A stretch of DNA of 7,153 bases from Cellvibrionales bacterium UBA1969 (GCA_002339085.1 DDDX01000060.1:1-7153); one strand, 5' to 3'. Shown: positions 1 to 6,445, numbered from the stretch's first letter. The notes: generated by a model from the letters alone, not told the origin. Made by a program: numbers and translations.

Positions 1-105
1 GATGGTTCGGATGGTTCGGATGGATCAGGCGGTCCTGATGGTTCGGATGGACCAGACGGTTCTGATGGTTCTGATGGATCAGATGGCACATATGGATTTG
101 GTGAT
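1..105 (-). repeat. Low-complexity 9-nt-type repeat encoding Pro/Ser/Glu tail
   Basis: Degenerate GGTTCGGAT/GGATCAGAT units on the plus strand read on the minus strand as PSEPSEPSGP-like residues, in frame with the LRR protein. The repeat continues past the window edge. The same DNA on the plus strand reads as collagen-like Gly-X-Y, but that frame has no gene context. Confidence 0.8.
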
Positions 106-1802
106 TCCGGTTGATGCAAACATGAGGTTAAATAACTTTTTTCTATTGAAACAGGAATGGAATGTTCTGCGTAAACTGTTACTGAATTCCCAGAGCCACC
201 AGGGCCACTAGGGCCACCAAAACCAGCCAAATCATCATAGCTTATTTTGGCCCTAATTAAATATCCGAAATCTGAAAGTGTGGGGCTATAAGATTTGGTG
301 CTGCCGGAACCTTGTATTTTTTGCCAATTACCATTTACATCTTGGTGCTGCCACTCTACAAGGTATCCTGACTGAGGAACGCCATCTGGGTCGTCATGAG
401 TGATGATTAATTCTAGCTGCTGACCAATAACGCTTGAACCATTAATTAAAAAGCCTGAATCGCCATTACCACTATCACCGCCAAACATAGATTGTGAAAT
501 GGAGACCACATCACCTATATAAGAACCATTAGAGTAAGCCTTTTCATCATAAATAACTACTGACTGAGGTGGTGTAAAACTTACAACTTGATTGTCAGAG
601 ACTGTAATATATTGATTTAAATTATTTAAATTTATTAGAGTAGTGAATGGCTCTTCATCCATAGGCGCTGAGCCAACGCCTCCACCATATGGATCTGGTG
701 GAGCTTGTAAAGAACGAAAATTATTCCCGCTTAAATTGTTACCCCAAATATCTGTCGTTTGTAAGTAAAGACCTGTTGAATTTGCCGAAAGATATGAATC
801 ATCTAAACTTTCACAGTTATAAATCGAAAAGCATGGCCACTCGCTGTTAAATACCAAGCTCAATTGTGAATTATAATCGCCCAATTTAAGTCCATGATTA
901 ACATCAAAAGCCTCAGGCCCAATATATTCAAGAGTAACGGGCAGTAATGTATAAGAACCAAAACTAGGAAGCTTTGTATCAAAAAAAGCTAAAGTAAAAA
1001 TAGCTTTAATTCCATTTCCTAAAGTCAAAGAATTGATTTCTGTATCGAAGAAAGCAGCCCTTTCTATTATTTCAACTGTACCGGGAATATTTAAGCTTTT
1101 AATTGGATTATTCCTAAATGCTTGCTCACCAATTCTTATTAGACTCGATGGAAAATTTACTTCCCCTATATTGCGATCATGAAAGGCTAATGAGCCTATT
1201 GATAAGATGTTATCAGGTATATTAATTTGCCAATTAACAGCCCCTGGTTGGCTAGCTCCTTGGCTTACGTCAGAGACAAATTCACTAGAAGGTATATTAG
1301 AACTGATATTTGCATCGTTATTCATTATTGGTAAGTTACATGATGAATACTGTAAATTAACGGAGGCAACTCCGGCATCGTAACTTGCTTGATTGTCCAC
1401 TGTGATATCAACACTTGCAACCCCGGCATTAAAGTTTGATGCTGCTATTGCAGCGTCATTAATTGTTATATCACAAGGTGCTGACTCGCAAAATTTACCA
1501 ACTGCGTTCCATGTTCCTCCATTATTTTCGCAATCATATTGGAAATTATCTAGGGTATTTAAGCAAGAGGTAATATCATCGCTTAGTGCTTGAAAGTTTG
1601 CGTTAATTTCATCTGCGTCAGCCACGCTACCGTTTGAGAAAACATACGGAATTTGAGAAGAAAGCACATTAGAGAATGCTTGAAAGTTCTCATTCACATC
1701 ATCAGCATCAGCAACCTCTCCATTTTGGAAAGTATTTAGCTGGATTTCATCTGCAGTTGCGTACTGAGATATGAATAATAAAATCAATAATAACTTTCTC
1801 AT
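1..1802 (-). CDS. BspA-like LRR secreted surface protein, partial (C-terminus off window)
   Basis: I read an open frame of 600 codons from ATG at 1802 to the window edge, with no stop, so the C-terminus is missing. Residues 1-17 (MRKLLLILLFISQYATA) form a signal peptide. Residues 27-43 and 57-73 are two copies of an NG.VADAD..N.NFQA repeat. A Cys-containing stretch follows (Cys80, 91, 105, 110, 155) that holds two NAGVASV/DAGVASV repeats. About residues 190-300 are BspA-type leucine-rich repeats (IP..L..IG..AF pattern, LRR_5 family). About 455-530 resembles a bacterial Ig-like repeat (DDPDG...VEWQ...G.LIRAKISY.D). From about 566 the chain is a Pro/Ser/Glu repeat (PSEPSGP), typical of a stalk before a C-terminal anchor. 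Its ATG overlaps the stop of the upstream gene (ATGA), with GAGGA just upstream. Such proteins are usually exported and adhesive; the ligand is unknown. A sorting tail beyond the window is likely but unseen. Confidence 0.85.
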   Translation of the reverse strand, partial: MRKLLLILLFISQYATADEIQLNTFQNGEVADADDVNENFQAFSNVLSSQIPYVFSNGSVADADEINANFQALSDDITSCLNTLDNFQYDCENNGGTWNAVGKFCESAPCDITINDAAIAASNFNAGVASVDITVDNQASYDAGVASVNLQYSSCNLPIMNNDANISSNIPSSEFVSDVSQGASQPGAVNWQINIPDNILSIGSLAFHDRNIGEVNFPSSLIRIGEQAFRNNPIKSLNIPGTVEIIERAAFFDTEINSLTLGNGIKAIFTLAFFDTKLPSFGSYTLLPVTLEYIGPEAFDVNHGLKLGDYNSQLSLVFNSEWPCFSIYNCESLDDSYLSANSTGLYLQTTDIWGNNLSGNNFRSLQAPPDPYGGGVGSAPMDEEPFTTLINLNNLNQYITVSDNQVVSFTPPQSVVIYDEKAYSNGSYIGDVVSISQSMFGGDSGNGDSGFLINGSSVIGQQLELIITHDDPDGVPQSGYLVEWQHQDVNGNWQKIQGSGSTKSYSPTLSDFGYLIRAKISYDDLAGFGGPSGPGGSGNSVTVYAEHSIPVSIEKSYLTSCLHQPESPNPYVPSDPSEPSEPSGPSEPSGPPDPSEPSEP

Positions 1803-2845
1803 AACTTCTTCCTCAACCTAACCGCACCTAAGCCTAGCATCGACAGACCAAGGGCTAACAAGCCTATGCCGCCCATGGCTGGGACGTTTTTATTAACACT
1901 TAGCATTGCAAGTACAGACTCAAAGGTTGAGCTTGTAGTATCTCCACCTGCAGCGGTTTCGTATTCGTCTGGGATACCATCTCTATCTGAGTCTACTGGA
2001 AGATTTTGTACCTCAGTAAGAAATGTATTGTAATCTGTAGAGGTTGAGTCTCCACCCCATGCTAATTCGAATTCATCAGAGATACCGTCAGTATCCGAAT
2101 CCATAAAACTTGAAATCGCTTGATCTGTTAAGTCTGTATCAGGGTTATTACTTACAGCAGATAATAATATTTGATTAGCCTCTTGCTCCTCACTCTCAGG
2201 AATATTTACATCATCGTCCATAATTGAATATACGAACACATATGAATTTAAGTCGATATAGATATAACCAATACCGCCATCTCTACCACTTAAAACTATC
2301 TTTTGTCTTGCGATATAGCCATTAGCTTGAGCTAATATTTCTGTCTCGCCATCAGTGGTGTATAAGGTATTGACGTTCGGCCCATGACAAGATTGGTCTA
2401 AATAAGACCATAAATAAAACCTATTCAACGCACTATGAACCATTCCTGTAAGCTTGGGTGCGCCCAGTAAAGTGCCAACTAGTAAGTTCGGCATAAGGTC
2501 TGTTGTTCCATCATGGTGGTCATAACCCCCAGCTTCCCATGGCATCGGTGGACATCCATATTGATCCACTTGAATAATTGTTCCTGTTCCTAGAGGGGAA
2601 CCAGGATAAAAACCATTACCAATAGAGGTCCGAATTTCTGCTGCAGCACCGTCATTCCAAAATCCATGAGGCGTCGGGCCACCAACTTCTCCCCATTGAG
2701 CGTTCGAGGTGCTCCAACTTTCAGGGTAAGTAAAAGTCCAATTTCCAGTCGTGAATGTTTCTGCGAAGGTATTCACGCTGATGAAGAAAAAAATAAGCAC
2801 AACTTTTTCATTAAAACATTCTCCTTGAAATATAAGACTACGCAT
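1799..2845 (-). CDS. Secreted protein with two Asp-rich Ca-binding-type repeats and an IPTL/PEP-CTERM-like sorting tail
   Basis: The open frame has 348 codons plus a TGA stop. The N-terminus as read (MRSLIFQGECFNEK...) is a poor signal peptide. The hydrophobic stretch at residues 15-24, followed by NTFA at 25-28, would be cleaved before Glu29. A perfect AAGGAG and ATG AAA AAG start at 2811 lies in the other frame, so a one-base frameshift near the poly-T tract is likely (see findings). The central domain (about 29-240) is unrecognised; it contains two Cys residues and a DHHDG motif. Residues 249-260 (DSDTDGISDEFE) and 285-296 (DSDRDGIPDEYE) are paired thrombospondin-type-3-like calcium loops about 36 residues apart. 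The last 28 residues have a VPAMGG motif, a hydrophobic helix and a RLRKK end, which is the three-part pattern of exosortase-sorted tails. It starts within the end of the upstream VPLPA gene and its stop overlaps the next ATG. The exact tail class is uncertain. Confidence 0.85.
   Translation of the reverse strand: MRSLIFQGECFNEKVVLIFFFISVNTFAETFTTGNWTFTYPESWSTSNAQWGEVGGPTPHGFWNDGAAAEIRTSIGNGFYPGSPLGTGTIIQVDQYGCPPMPWEAGGYDHHDGTTDLMPNLLVGTLLGAPKLTGMVHSALNRFYLWSYLDQSCHGPNVNTLYTTDGETEILAQANGYIARQKIVLSGRDGGIGYIYIDLNSYVFVYSIMDDDVNIPESEEQEANQILLSAVSNNPDTDLTDQAISSFMDSDTDGISDEFELAWGGDSTSTDYNTFLTEVQNLPVDSDRDGIPDEYETAAGGDTTSSTFESVLAMLSVNKNVPAMGGIGLLALGLSMLGLGAVRLRKKL
1808..1846. repeat. 39-bp sorting-tail repeat, intact copy
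   Basis: This segment encodes LSMLGLGAVRLRK in the intact tail and matches 6444-6482 (35 of 39). The core also matches the plus strand near 3731-3753. Confidence 0.85.
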
Positions 2846-2873
2846 TTCTTCCTCTCATCAAACCTAAACCTAC
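2828..2873. repeat. 46-bp repeat across a VPLPA-gene end and next gene start, copy 1
   Basis: These 46 bases match 7089-7134 with one mismatch. The unit covers the last codons of the VPLPA gene (GLGLMRGRNA stop) and the first six codons of the next ORF (MRSLIF). Confidence 0.9.
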
Positions 2874-3542
2874 TAACGCACTACCAAATAACCAAGCGGC
2901 TGCTGGGAGTGGAATTGGTTGTAACTCTACTTGAATTCCTATAACGCCAAACTTTTTTTCAATTTGTGCAATGTCTCCCTGTTCTAAAGCAGTTGCATAC
3001 AAATTGTTTTGGATTCTGACATTAACATAGGCATCGTCCCCCCAAAGAGATAAAGTATCTAGGTCGATAAAACCTGTGAGGCTCCAATCCCTTAATTGAT
3101 TGTCGTCTATAAAATTTTCTGTTGCACCAAAAATTTCAGATTGGTTACATACAAAAATGCCATGGCTGTCACAGGTCCTTTCGAAGCTGGTGACCATAAA
3201 TTGTGCGGAGACATCGACTGACGCTGTTGAATCACTAATCTTATAATCGCCCGATTCGTACAGAACAAATCTATCCATTAAATGAATAGTTTCATCTCTA
3301 ACTTTTATTTTAACATCAACAATATCTGAAGAGAGGGTTGAGCCTTGATCGTTAACCGATTGCGCTGAAAAATTATTGGGCAAGAAAAAAATTGAATTAT
3401 CCACAATGTTGGCAGAGCCAAACAATGTTGAATCATCATAAGTGAAGGTTAAGTTGTCGCCCTCAACAGTAACAACTGCTGAGTTTGCACTCAAAATTAT
3501 AGAAAATATCCCATACGCAACTAAGCGTAATAGATTAGACAT
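2838..3542 (-). CDS. VPLPA-CTERM (PEP-CTERM class) secreted protein
   Basis: The protein has 234 residues. I chose ATG at 3542 because GGAGAAGAAGG lies directly upstream and a clean signal peptide follows (MSNLLRLVAYGIFSIILSANSA, cleaved before VVT). A start 12 codons upstream (ATG at 3578) is open but would add an arginine-rich, non-signal extension. The central part (DDSTLFGSANIVDNSIFFLP and onwards) is beta-rich in appearance, with two close Cys residues in a CDSHGIFVC motif and no recognised enzymatic site. Residues 210-234 are a VPLPA-type sorting tail: IPLPAAAWLFGSALVG, then a short Arg-containing end (MRGRNA). In this family the exosortase machinery cleaves near the PLPA motif during export. 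It is the first gene of the left operon and overlaps the next ORF by 8 nt. Its biological role is unknown. Confidence 0.85.
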   Translation of the reverse strand: MSNLLRLVAYGIFSIILSANSAVVTVEGDNLTFTYDDSTLFGSANIVDNSIFFLPNNFSAQSVNDQGSTLSSDIVDVKIKVRDETIHLMDRFVLYESGDYKISDSTASVDVSAQFMVTSFERTCDSHGIFVCNQSEIFGATENFIDDNQLRDWSLTGFIDLDTLSLWGDDAYVNVRIQNNLYATALEQGDIAQIEKKFGVIGIQVELQPIPLPAAAWLFGSALVGLGLMRGRNA

Positions 3543-3605
3543 CCTTCTTCTCCAGAGCCCATTTAGCCCTAACGCCATCTTGGGGAACGACGTTGTGTTT
3601 TTTTA

Positions 3606-3621
3606 TCTTCTTATCATATCA
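3606..3621 (-). promoter_or_regulatory. Possible extended -10 promoter of the left operon
   Basis: On the minus strand TGATATGAT (3621-3613) matches an extended -10 element (TGn plus a TATAAT-like hexamer). No good -35 is visible, which is allowed for this class. It would give a leader of about 60 nt before ATG 3542. It is a visual match only. Confidence 0.3.
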
Positions 3622-3698
3622 AATGTACATAAAATATACTATTGCAATCTTATTAAAGTTATCCGCAAGAAGGGTAATTAAATCAATTATTTAAGTTA

Positions 3699-3753
3699 AG
3701 TTTGCTTTGTTGTCATTTGATACTTTTGCTGTCGATGCTGGGCTTAGGTGCGG
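3699..3753 (+). repeat. 55-bp inverted repeat, left arm (sorting-tail remnant)
   Basis: These 55 bases match the reverse complement of 6458-6512 with 3 mismatches and no gaps. Read on the plus strand, part encodes LSMLGLGA, the same residues as the IPTL-like tail near 1808-1846. Two of the three mismatches are synonymous in that frame (GGC TTA versus GGT CTA). It is therefore most likely a decayed copy of a surface-protein gene end, here in the opposite orientation to all other genes. Confidence 0.85.
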
Positions 3754-3795
3754 CTGTTTTAAAGCCTTTAGCCATCTATTTATTTCGTCTTTAGA

Positions 3796-4095
3796 TTAGT
3801 ATTTATTGATATCGTCTTCTATGTTTGATTTTTGCATATACATTTTTAATGGAATTAAAATTAGTAGTGAAATCATTGCCCAAATAATTAATGCAAGTTG
3901 CCACTCATTTAAAAAAGTTAGATTTTTTATTAAAAAATTATATATATCATCAGAGCTGATAATAAATCCTGTTAAAGTCGATGCCAAACCTATCGATAAA
4001 GAATAAAATTCTGCACCAATAAAAATTTCAATAATTATTAAAGCAATGCCTAATGATACCCAAAAAATATAATTAGAAAGTAGTTCATAAATCAT
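3796..4095 (-). CDS. Short NfeD/YbbJ-like membrane protein lacking the OB-fold domain
   Basis: This 99-residue protein has three hydrophobic segments, at about residues 10-28, 32-48 and 65-85. The N-terminal part (YIFWVSLGIALIIIEIFIGA) resembles YbbJ, the NfeD-family partner of QmcA. NfeD proteins pair with SPFH proteins in the inner membrane. YbbJ is about 150 residues and ends with a soluble OB-fold that is missing here: the chain stops after a short charged tail (KSNIEDDINKY). It overlaps the SPFH gene by ATGA, so translation is probably coupled. The end lies 42 nt from the 55-bp inverted repeat, which suggests that the OB-fold was lost in a rearrangement; a naturally short form is also possible. 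Function in membrane-microdomain organisation or protease control is inferred from the family only. Confidence 0.8.
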   Translation of the reverse strand: MIYELLSNYIFWVSLGIALIIIEIFIGAEFYSLSIGLASTLTGFIISSDDIYNFLIKNLTFLNEWQLALIIWAMISLLILIPLKMYMQKSNIEDDINKY

Positions 4096-5003
4096 GATTT
4101 TAAAATTTCCTGTAATGATGAGATGGAGCCAAGAGTTTTTGTTACATCAGTTGGAACTACCAAAATTTTTGAATTATCGGAAGATGCTAAACTAGCTATT
4201 GCATCAACTTGTCGTTTTAATACGTCATAATCGACGGCAGGCTTACCATCATTAGATATTGCTTCAGCAATGAGTTTTGTTTGCTCTGCTGTCGCCTCAG
4301 CTTCTATTTTTAAGCGATAAGCCTCTGCATCAGCTGCAACCATCACTGCTTCCGCTTGTTTTTGTGCCTCATAAAGTTGAGCCTCAGCTTGCAGTTCAAC
4401 TTTTTTCTTCTCGCCTTCAGCAATTGCGACTAATGCCCTTCTTTCTCTTTCAGCATTAAGTTGCTGCCTTTGAGCTTCTTTGGTCTGCTTATCAACCTTT
4501 ACATCAGTAATTTCTGTTCTAGTTATTTCAATCCCCCATACTTCAGCAGCCTCTTGAAGATTTCTCAATATCTCAGCATTCATTTCTGACCGAGATGACT
4601 GTAGCTCATCCAGCTCAAGTTTTCCTGCCGCTGAACGAACAATTGATTCAGCTGCAGTCTGTAAGGCTCTATCAACATCTGCTATTCGGTAAACTGACCT
4701 TGCCGCATCAACAACCCTATAGAAATTTGTAGTTTCTAAATTGACTTCAACGTTGTCTCTTGTAATAACACTTATATCAAATTCATCAAGCTGCCTTTCT
4801 AAAATCGAGAGCTTATGTGTCACTCGATCTAAGAAAGGGACAATTAGGTTGATCCCTGCAGTCAGCGTCCTGTTATACTTTCCAAATCTTTCGATGACAA
4901 ACTCATTACTTTGGGAAACAACCTGAATTGATTTAATTACAATTATTATTGATAAAAAAATGAAAAGGATTAATAAGACATTTCCTTGAGTTAGGAATTC
5001 CAT
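4092..5003 (-). CDS. qmcA: SPFH/Band 7 (stomatin-like) membrane protein, QmcA family
   Basis: The protein has 303 residues, close to E. coli QmcA (about 305). I chose ATG at 5003 because GGAGA lies 5 nt upstream; an ATG four codons earlier (5015) is also open but has no such site. Residues 7-27 form an N-terminal membrane anchor. A Band 7 domain follows, including ERFGKYNRTLTAGINLIVPF, the DNVEVNLETTNFYRV strand and WGIEITRTEITDV. About residues 175-265 form an Ala/Glu/Gln/Lys-rich coiled coil (AEGEKKKVELQAEAQLYEAQ). The C-terminal segment ends KILVVPTDVTKTLGSISSLQEI, as in QmcA. These proteins oligomerise in the inner membrane, form detergent-resistant microdomains and associate with NfeD proteins and FtsH-type proteases. 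The NfeD-like partner follows with an ATGA overlap. The gene symbol rests on recognised similarity, not on a search. Confidence 0.9.
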   Translation of the reverse strand: MEFLTQGNVLLILFIFLSIIIVIKSIQVVSQSNEFVIERFGKYNRTLTAGINLIVPFLDRVTHKLSILERQLDEFDISVITRDNVEVNLETTNFYRVVDAARSVYRIADVDRALQTAAESIVRSAAGKLELDELQSSRSEMNAEILRNLQEAAEVWGIEITRTEITDVKVDKQTKEAQRQQLNAERERRALVAIAEGEKKKVELQAEAQLYEAQKQAEAVMVAADAEAYRLKIEAEATAEQTKLIAEAISNDGKPAVDYDVLKRQVDAIASLASSDNSKILVVPTDVTKTLGSISSLQEILKS

Positions 5004-5038
5004 ATTGTTCTCCATAGTGAAGTGTTTGCCAAATAAGT

Positions 5039-5067
5039 AGCATAATATATTAAAAGAATTGTTTCAG
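5039..5067 (-). promoter_or_regulatory. Possible sigma70 promoter of the SPFH-NfeD operon
   Basis: On the minus strand CTGAAA (5067-5062), a 17-nt spacer and TATGCT (5044-5039) give 4/6 matches in each hexamer. The implied start is about 25-30 nt upstream of ATG 5003. It lies downstream of the terminator at 5105-5130, consistent with an independent transcription unit. Confidence 0.4.
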
Positions 5068-5104
5068 AAAAACTTACTGGCCAAATTGTAAGCATTTACG
5101 TTTT

Positions 5105-5130
5105 AAAAAAGCCGCAAACTAGCTACGGCT
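5105..5130 (-). terminator. Intrinsic terminator of the lipoprotein gene
   Basis: In minus-strand RNA a 5-bp AGCCG/CGGCU stem, extendable by a U-G pair, closes a loop of about 11 nt and is followed directly by a run of five to six U. It lies about 25 nt after the stop of the lipoprotein gene. Confidence 0.75.
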
Positions 5131-5152
5131 CTCCGTTAAACTTGAACTTACT
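5105..5152. repeat. 48-bp direct repeat carrying the terminator, copy 1
   Basis: These 48 bases match 6398-6445 at 45 positions without gaps. The unit holds the terminator and the sequence just upstream of it, including GTTAAACTTGAACTTACT as written on the plus strand. Confidence 0.85.
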
Positions 5153-5155
5153 ACA

Positions 5156-6169
5156 TCAATCTTCAATAACGATAAATTCAATCAATTCGCTTGAAACATT
5201 TTTAATTTCTATAAGAAAGTTTTTAAATCTAATTGTTTTACTAGAAATTGGATAAGTGAGTTGTTGATAAAAAGCTGGCCTTGCTAGATTATCATGGGTA
5301 TATTCACGATAACTAATAAATAAACTTTCCTTATTCGAGCCCGAGTAAATCAATTCGAAATTTTTATACCCATGCGTAGTATCAACCTCCTCATGCTCGA
5401 TATATTCAAATTTATTTTGAGTTGGGGATATTTTACGCAATCCTAGTATATCTCCATTATTTAAAAAAGGAGACATTTTAAACGGCAATAGTGTCCCGTC
5501 ATCGTGTACCAAAATATGCTGCTTTGCATATGGAGTAGGTGCACACTCTGGTATTATTTCAATTATATTAAATGAAGTTAAATCTTCTATGTCTGAATTA
5601 CATGATACTGAACTTATCCTTTTATTTGAAACCCTTCCGCCAAAATTCTGATTTATAATTCCTTTGTAATTTGAACTCTGTTCACTAAAAGCCTCATCAA
5701 AATAGTTGAATTCTTCTATTTGACATTTCATTTCAGCTTTGTCTTTAGGGCTAAAAATTGCTCCAAAATTCTGATTCATAATTCCTTTGTAATTAGAGTT
5801 AGATTTTTTGCATACTTCTTTATTTTTCATGCCATAGCGTATTGGATAACAAGCCCTAGCGATTATAGAATGGATAGAGCCTCTATCTACTTGAAGTTCT
5901 TTTTCACAACCAGCGGGTGCTAATCCATTCCAACTGATTTCAACATCATTCAATGATTTAACTTTATCACTTGTATATGCAGCTACTCTATAATCTTTAG
6001 ATGAGATAATTTGTGTACCAACGAAGCTTGATTGCAATTTATTTAATTTATAATTTGTCTCGTTAATAGTTCTAACGTCTTTTAAAGTTCTAAACTTTTT
6101 ATACTCGACATTATTAGTTACGCAACCTATAGACAAAAATATAATCAACAGAAGAAAAACTCTTTTCAT
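5156..6169 (-). CDS. Probable lipoprotein of unknown function with an internal 41-residue duplication
   Basis: The protein has 337 residues. I chose ATG at 6169 because AGGT lies 8 nt upstream; an in-frame TTG two codons earlier is a weaker choice. The start MKRVFLLLIIFLSIGC is a lipoprotein signal with lipobox LSIGC, giving lipidated Cys16. The next residue is Val, so by the Lol rule it should go to the outer membrane. The mature part has many Cys residues and no domain I recognise. Residues around 126-136 and 167-177 repeat SNYKGI(M/I)NQNFG, and the flanking residues align loosely, including a Cys and a following acidic stretch. This indicates an in-frame duplication of 123 nt. The C-terminal third (ILVHDDGTLLPF and onwards) looks beta-rich. 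The gene has its own probable promoter and terminator and shares no operon with its neighbours. I do not assign a function. Confidence 0.8.
   Translation of the reverse strand: MKRVFLLLIIFLSIGCVTNNVEYKKFRTLKDVRTINETNYKLNKLQSSFVGTQIISSKDYRVAAYTSDKVKSLNDVEISWNGLAPAGCEKELQVDRGSIHSIIARACYPIRYGMKNKEVCKKSNSNYKGIMNQNFGAIFSPKDKAEMKCQIEEFNYFDEAFSEQSSNYKGIINQNFGGRVSNKRISSVSCNSDIEDLTSFNIIEIIPECAPTPYAKQHILVHDDGTLLPFKMSPFLNNGDILGLRKISPTQNKFEYIEHEEVDTTHGYKNFELIYSGSNKESLFISYREYTHDNLARPAFYQQLTYPISSKTIRFKNFLIEIKNVSSELIEFIVIED
5640..5671. repeat. Internal direct repeat of lipoprotein gene, copy 2 in the protein
   Basis: These 32 bases match 5763-5794 with one mismatch, offset by exactly 123 nt (41 codons), and encode YKGIINQNFG in frame. 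Confidence 0.9.
5763..5794. repeat. Internal direct repeat of lipoprotein gene, copy 1 in the protein
   Basis: This is the partner of 5640-5671 and encodes YKGIMNQNFG. Identity is much higher than in the rest of the 41-codon unit, which suggests either recent conversion or constraint on this motif. Confidence 0.9.
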
Positions 6170-6204
6170 TAACAAATACCTGTAGTGATTTCTAGCGCAG
6201 GAAA

Positions 6205-6227
6205 ATTATAAAGGTAAAGCCTTTATA
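6205..6227 (-). promoter_or_regulatory. Perfect -10 box overlapped by a palindrome upstream of the lipoprotein gene
   Basis: TATAAT on the minus strand (6210-6205) is a perfect -10, placing the start about 28 nt before ATG 6169. No strong -35 is seen at the normal distance. A perfect palindrome (TATAAAGG, 5-nt loop, CCTTTATA; 6207-6227) covers the -10 and spacer. It could be an operator or only an AT-rich coincidence. Confidence 0.4.
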
Positions 6228-6396
6228 GGCCACCAAATAAGCACAAATTTTTTTGAATTTTACCATAATTAAATAAAGCAGTAGGACACACAACATGAGG
6301 TGATTTTAATGACAACATTATAATGCCGCTTTTTTGGTGATGAAATTTCAAGCGGCCGCATAAAAGAGATACTTAATTTACAATTAAAAATCTCCC

Positions 6397-6423
6397 AAAA
6401 AAAGCCGCGGACTAGCTACGGCT
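6397..6423 (-). terminator. Intrinsic terminator after decayed sorting-tail gene
   Basis: The fold is the same as at 5105-5130: a AGCCG/CGGCU stem, an 11-nt loop and a run of six to seven U in minus-strand RNA. It follows the remnant stop codon at 6441-6443 by about 18 nt and would end transcription coming from the right block. Confidence 0.75.
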
Positions 6424-6445
6424 CTTCGTTAAACTTGAACTTACT
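6398..6445. repeat. 48-bp direct repeat carrying the terminator, copy 2
   Basis: This is the partner of 5105-5152 (45 of 48 identical). Here it follows directly on a sorting-tail remnant that ends with TAA. Confidence 0.85.

Larger units (their letters stand above)
3543..3795. other. Intergenic region between NfeD-like gene and left operon
   Basis: This AT-rich spacer of about 250 nt holds the ribosome binding site and probable promoter of the left operon near 3540-3621. It also holds one arm of the 55-bp inverted repeat at 3699-3753. No terminator with a convincing stem and U-tract is visible after the NfeD-like gene. The stretch at 3622-3698 shows nothing I can interpret beyond AT richness. 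Confidence 0.6.
6170..6440. other. Intergenic region upstream of the lipoprotein gene
   Basis: This non-coding stretch holds the probable lipoprotein promoter (6205-6227) and the terminator copy at 6397-6423. It also holds an inverted repeat GCCGCTT/AAGCGGC (6325-6331 and 6350-6356) with an 18-nt loop and no U-tract on either side. Short ATG frames here are only a few codons long and I do not call them. Confidence 0.6.

Noticed and set aside
2..211. Plus-strand open frames at the left edge, including a collagen-like Gly-X-Y reading in one frame.
   Set aside because: The Gly-X-Y frame ends at a TGA near 112, and the longer frame is Met/Asp-rich low complexity. The minus strand carries a continuous 600-codon gene with signal peptide and recognised repeats through the same bases.
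3543..3578. N-terminal extension of the VPLPA gene from ATG at 3578.
   Set aside because: It would place an arginine-rich stretch before the signal peptide, while ATG 3542 has a GGAGA site at the right distance and a clean signal sequence.
3699..3795. A plus-strand coding gene through the LSMLGLGA segment.
   Set aside because: The frame is short, has no start codon or ribosome binding site, and matches a decayed tail sequence elsewhere in the window. It is treated as a repeat.
4277..4926. Plus-strand open frames inside the SPFH gene.
   Set aside because: They lie antisense to a strongly conserved full-length QmcA-like gene and have no start signals or recognisable features.
5100..5152. GTTAAAC next to a hairpin, suggesting an integron attC recombination site.
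   Set aside because: I found no matching RYYYAAC partner at the right distance and no paired inner boxes. The hairpin with a U-run is explained better as a terminator, and no integrase is visible.
6325..6356. Inverted repeat GCCGCTT/AAGCGGC as a terminator or RNA element.
   Set aside because: The loop is long (18 nt), there is no U-run after either arm, and no nearby gene end requires it. I recorded it only within the intergenic entry.
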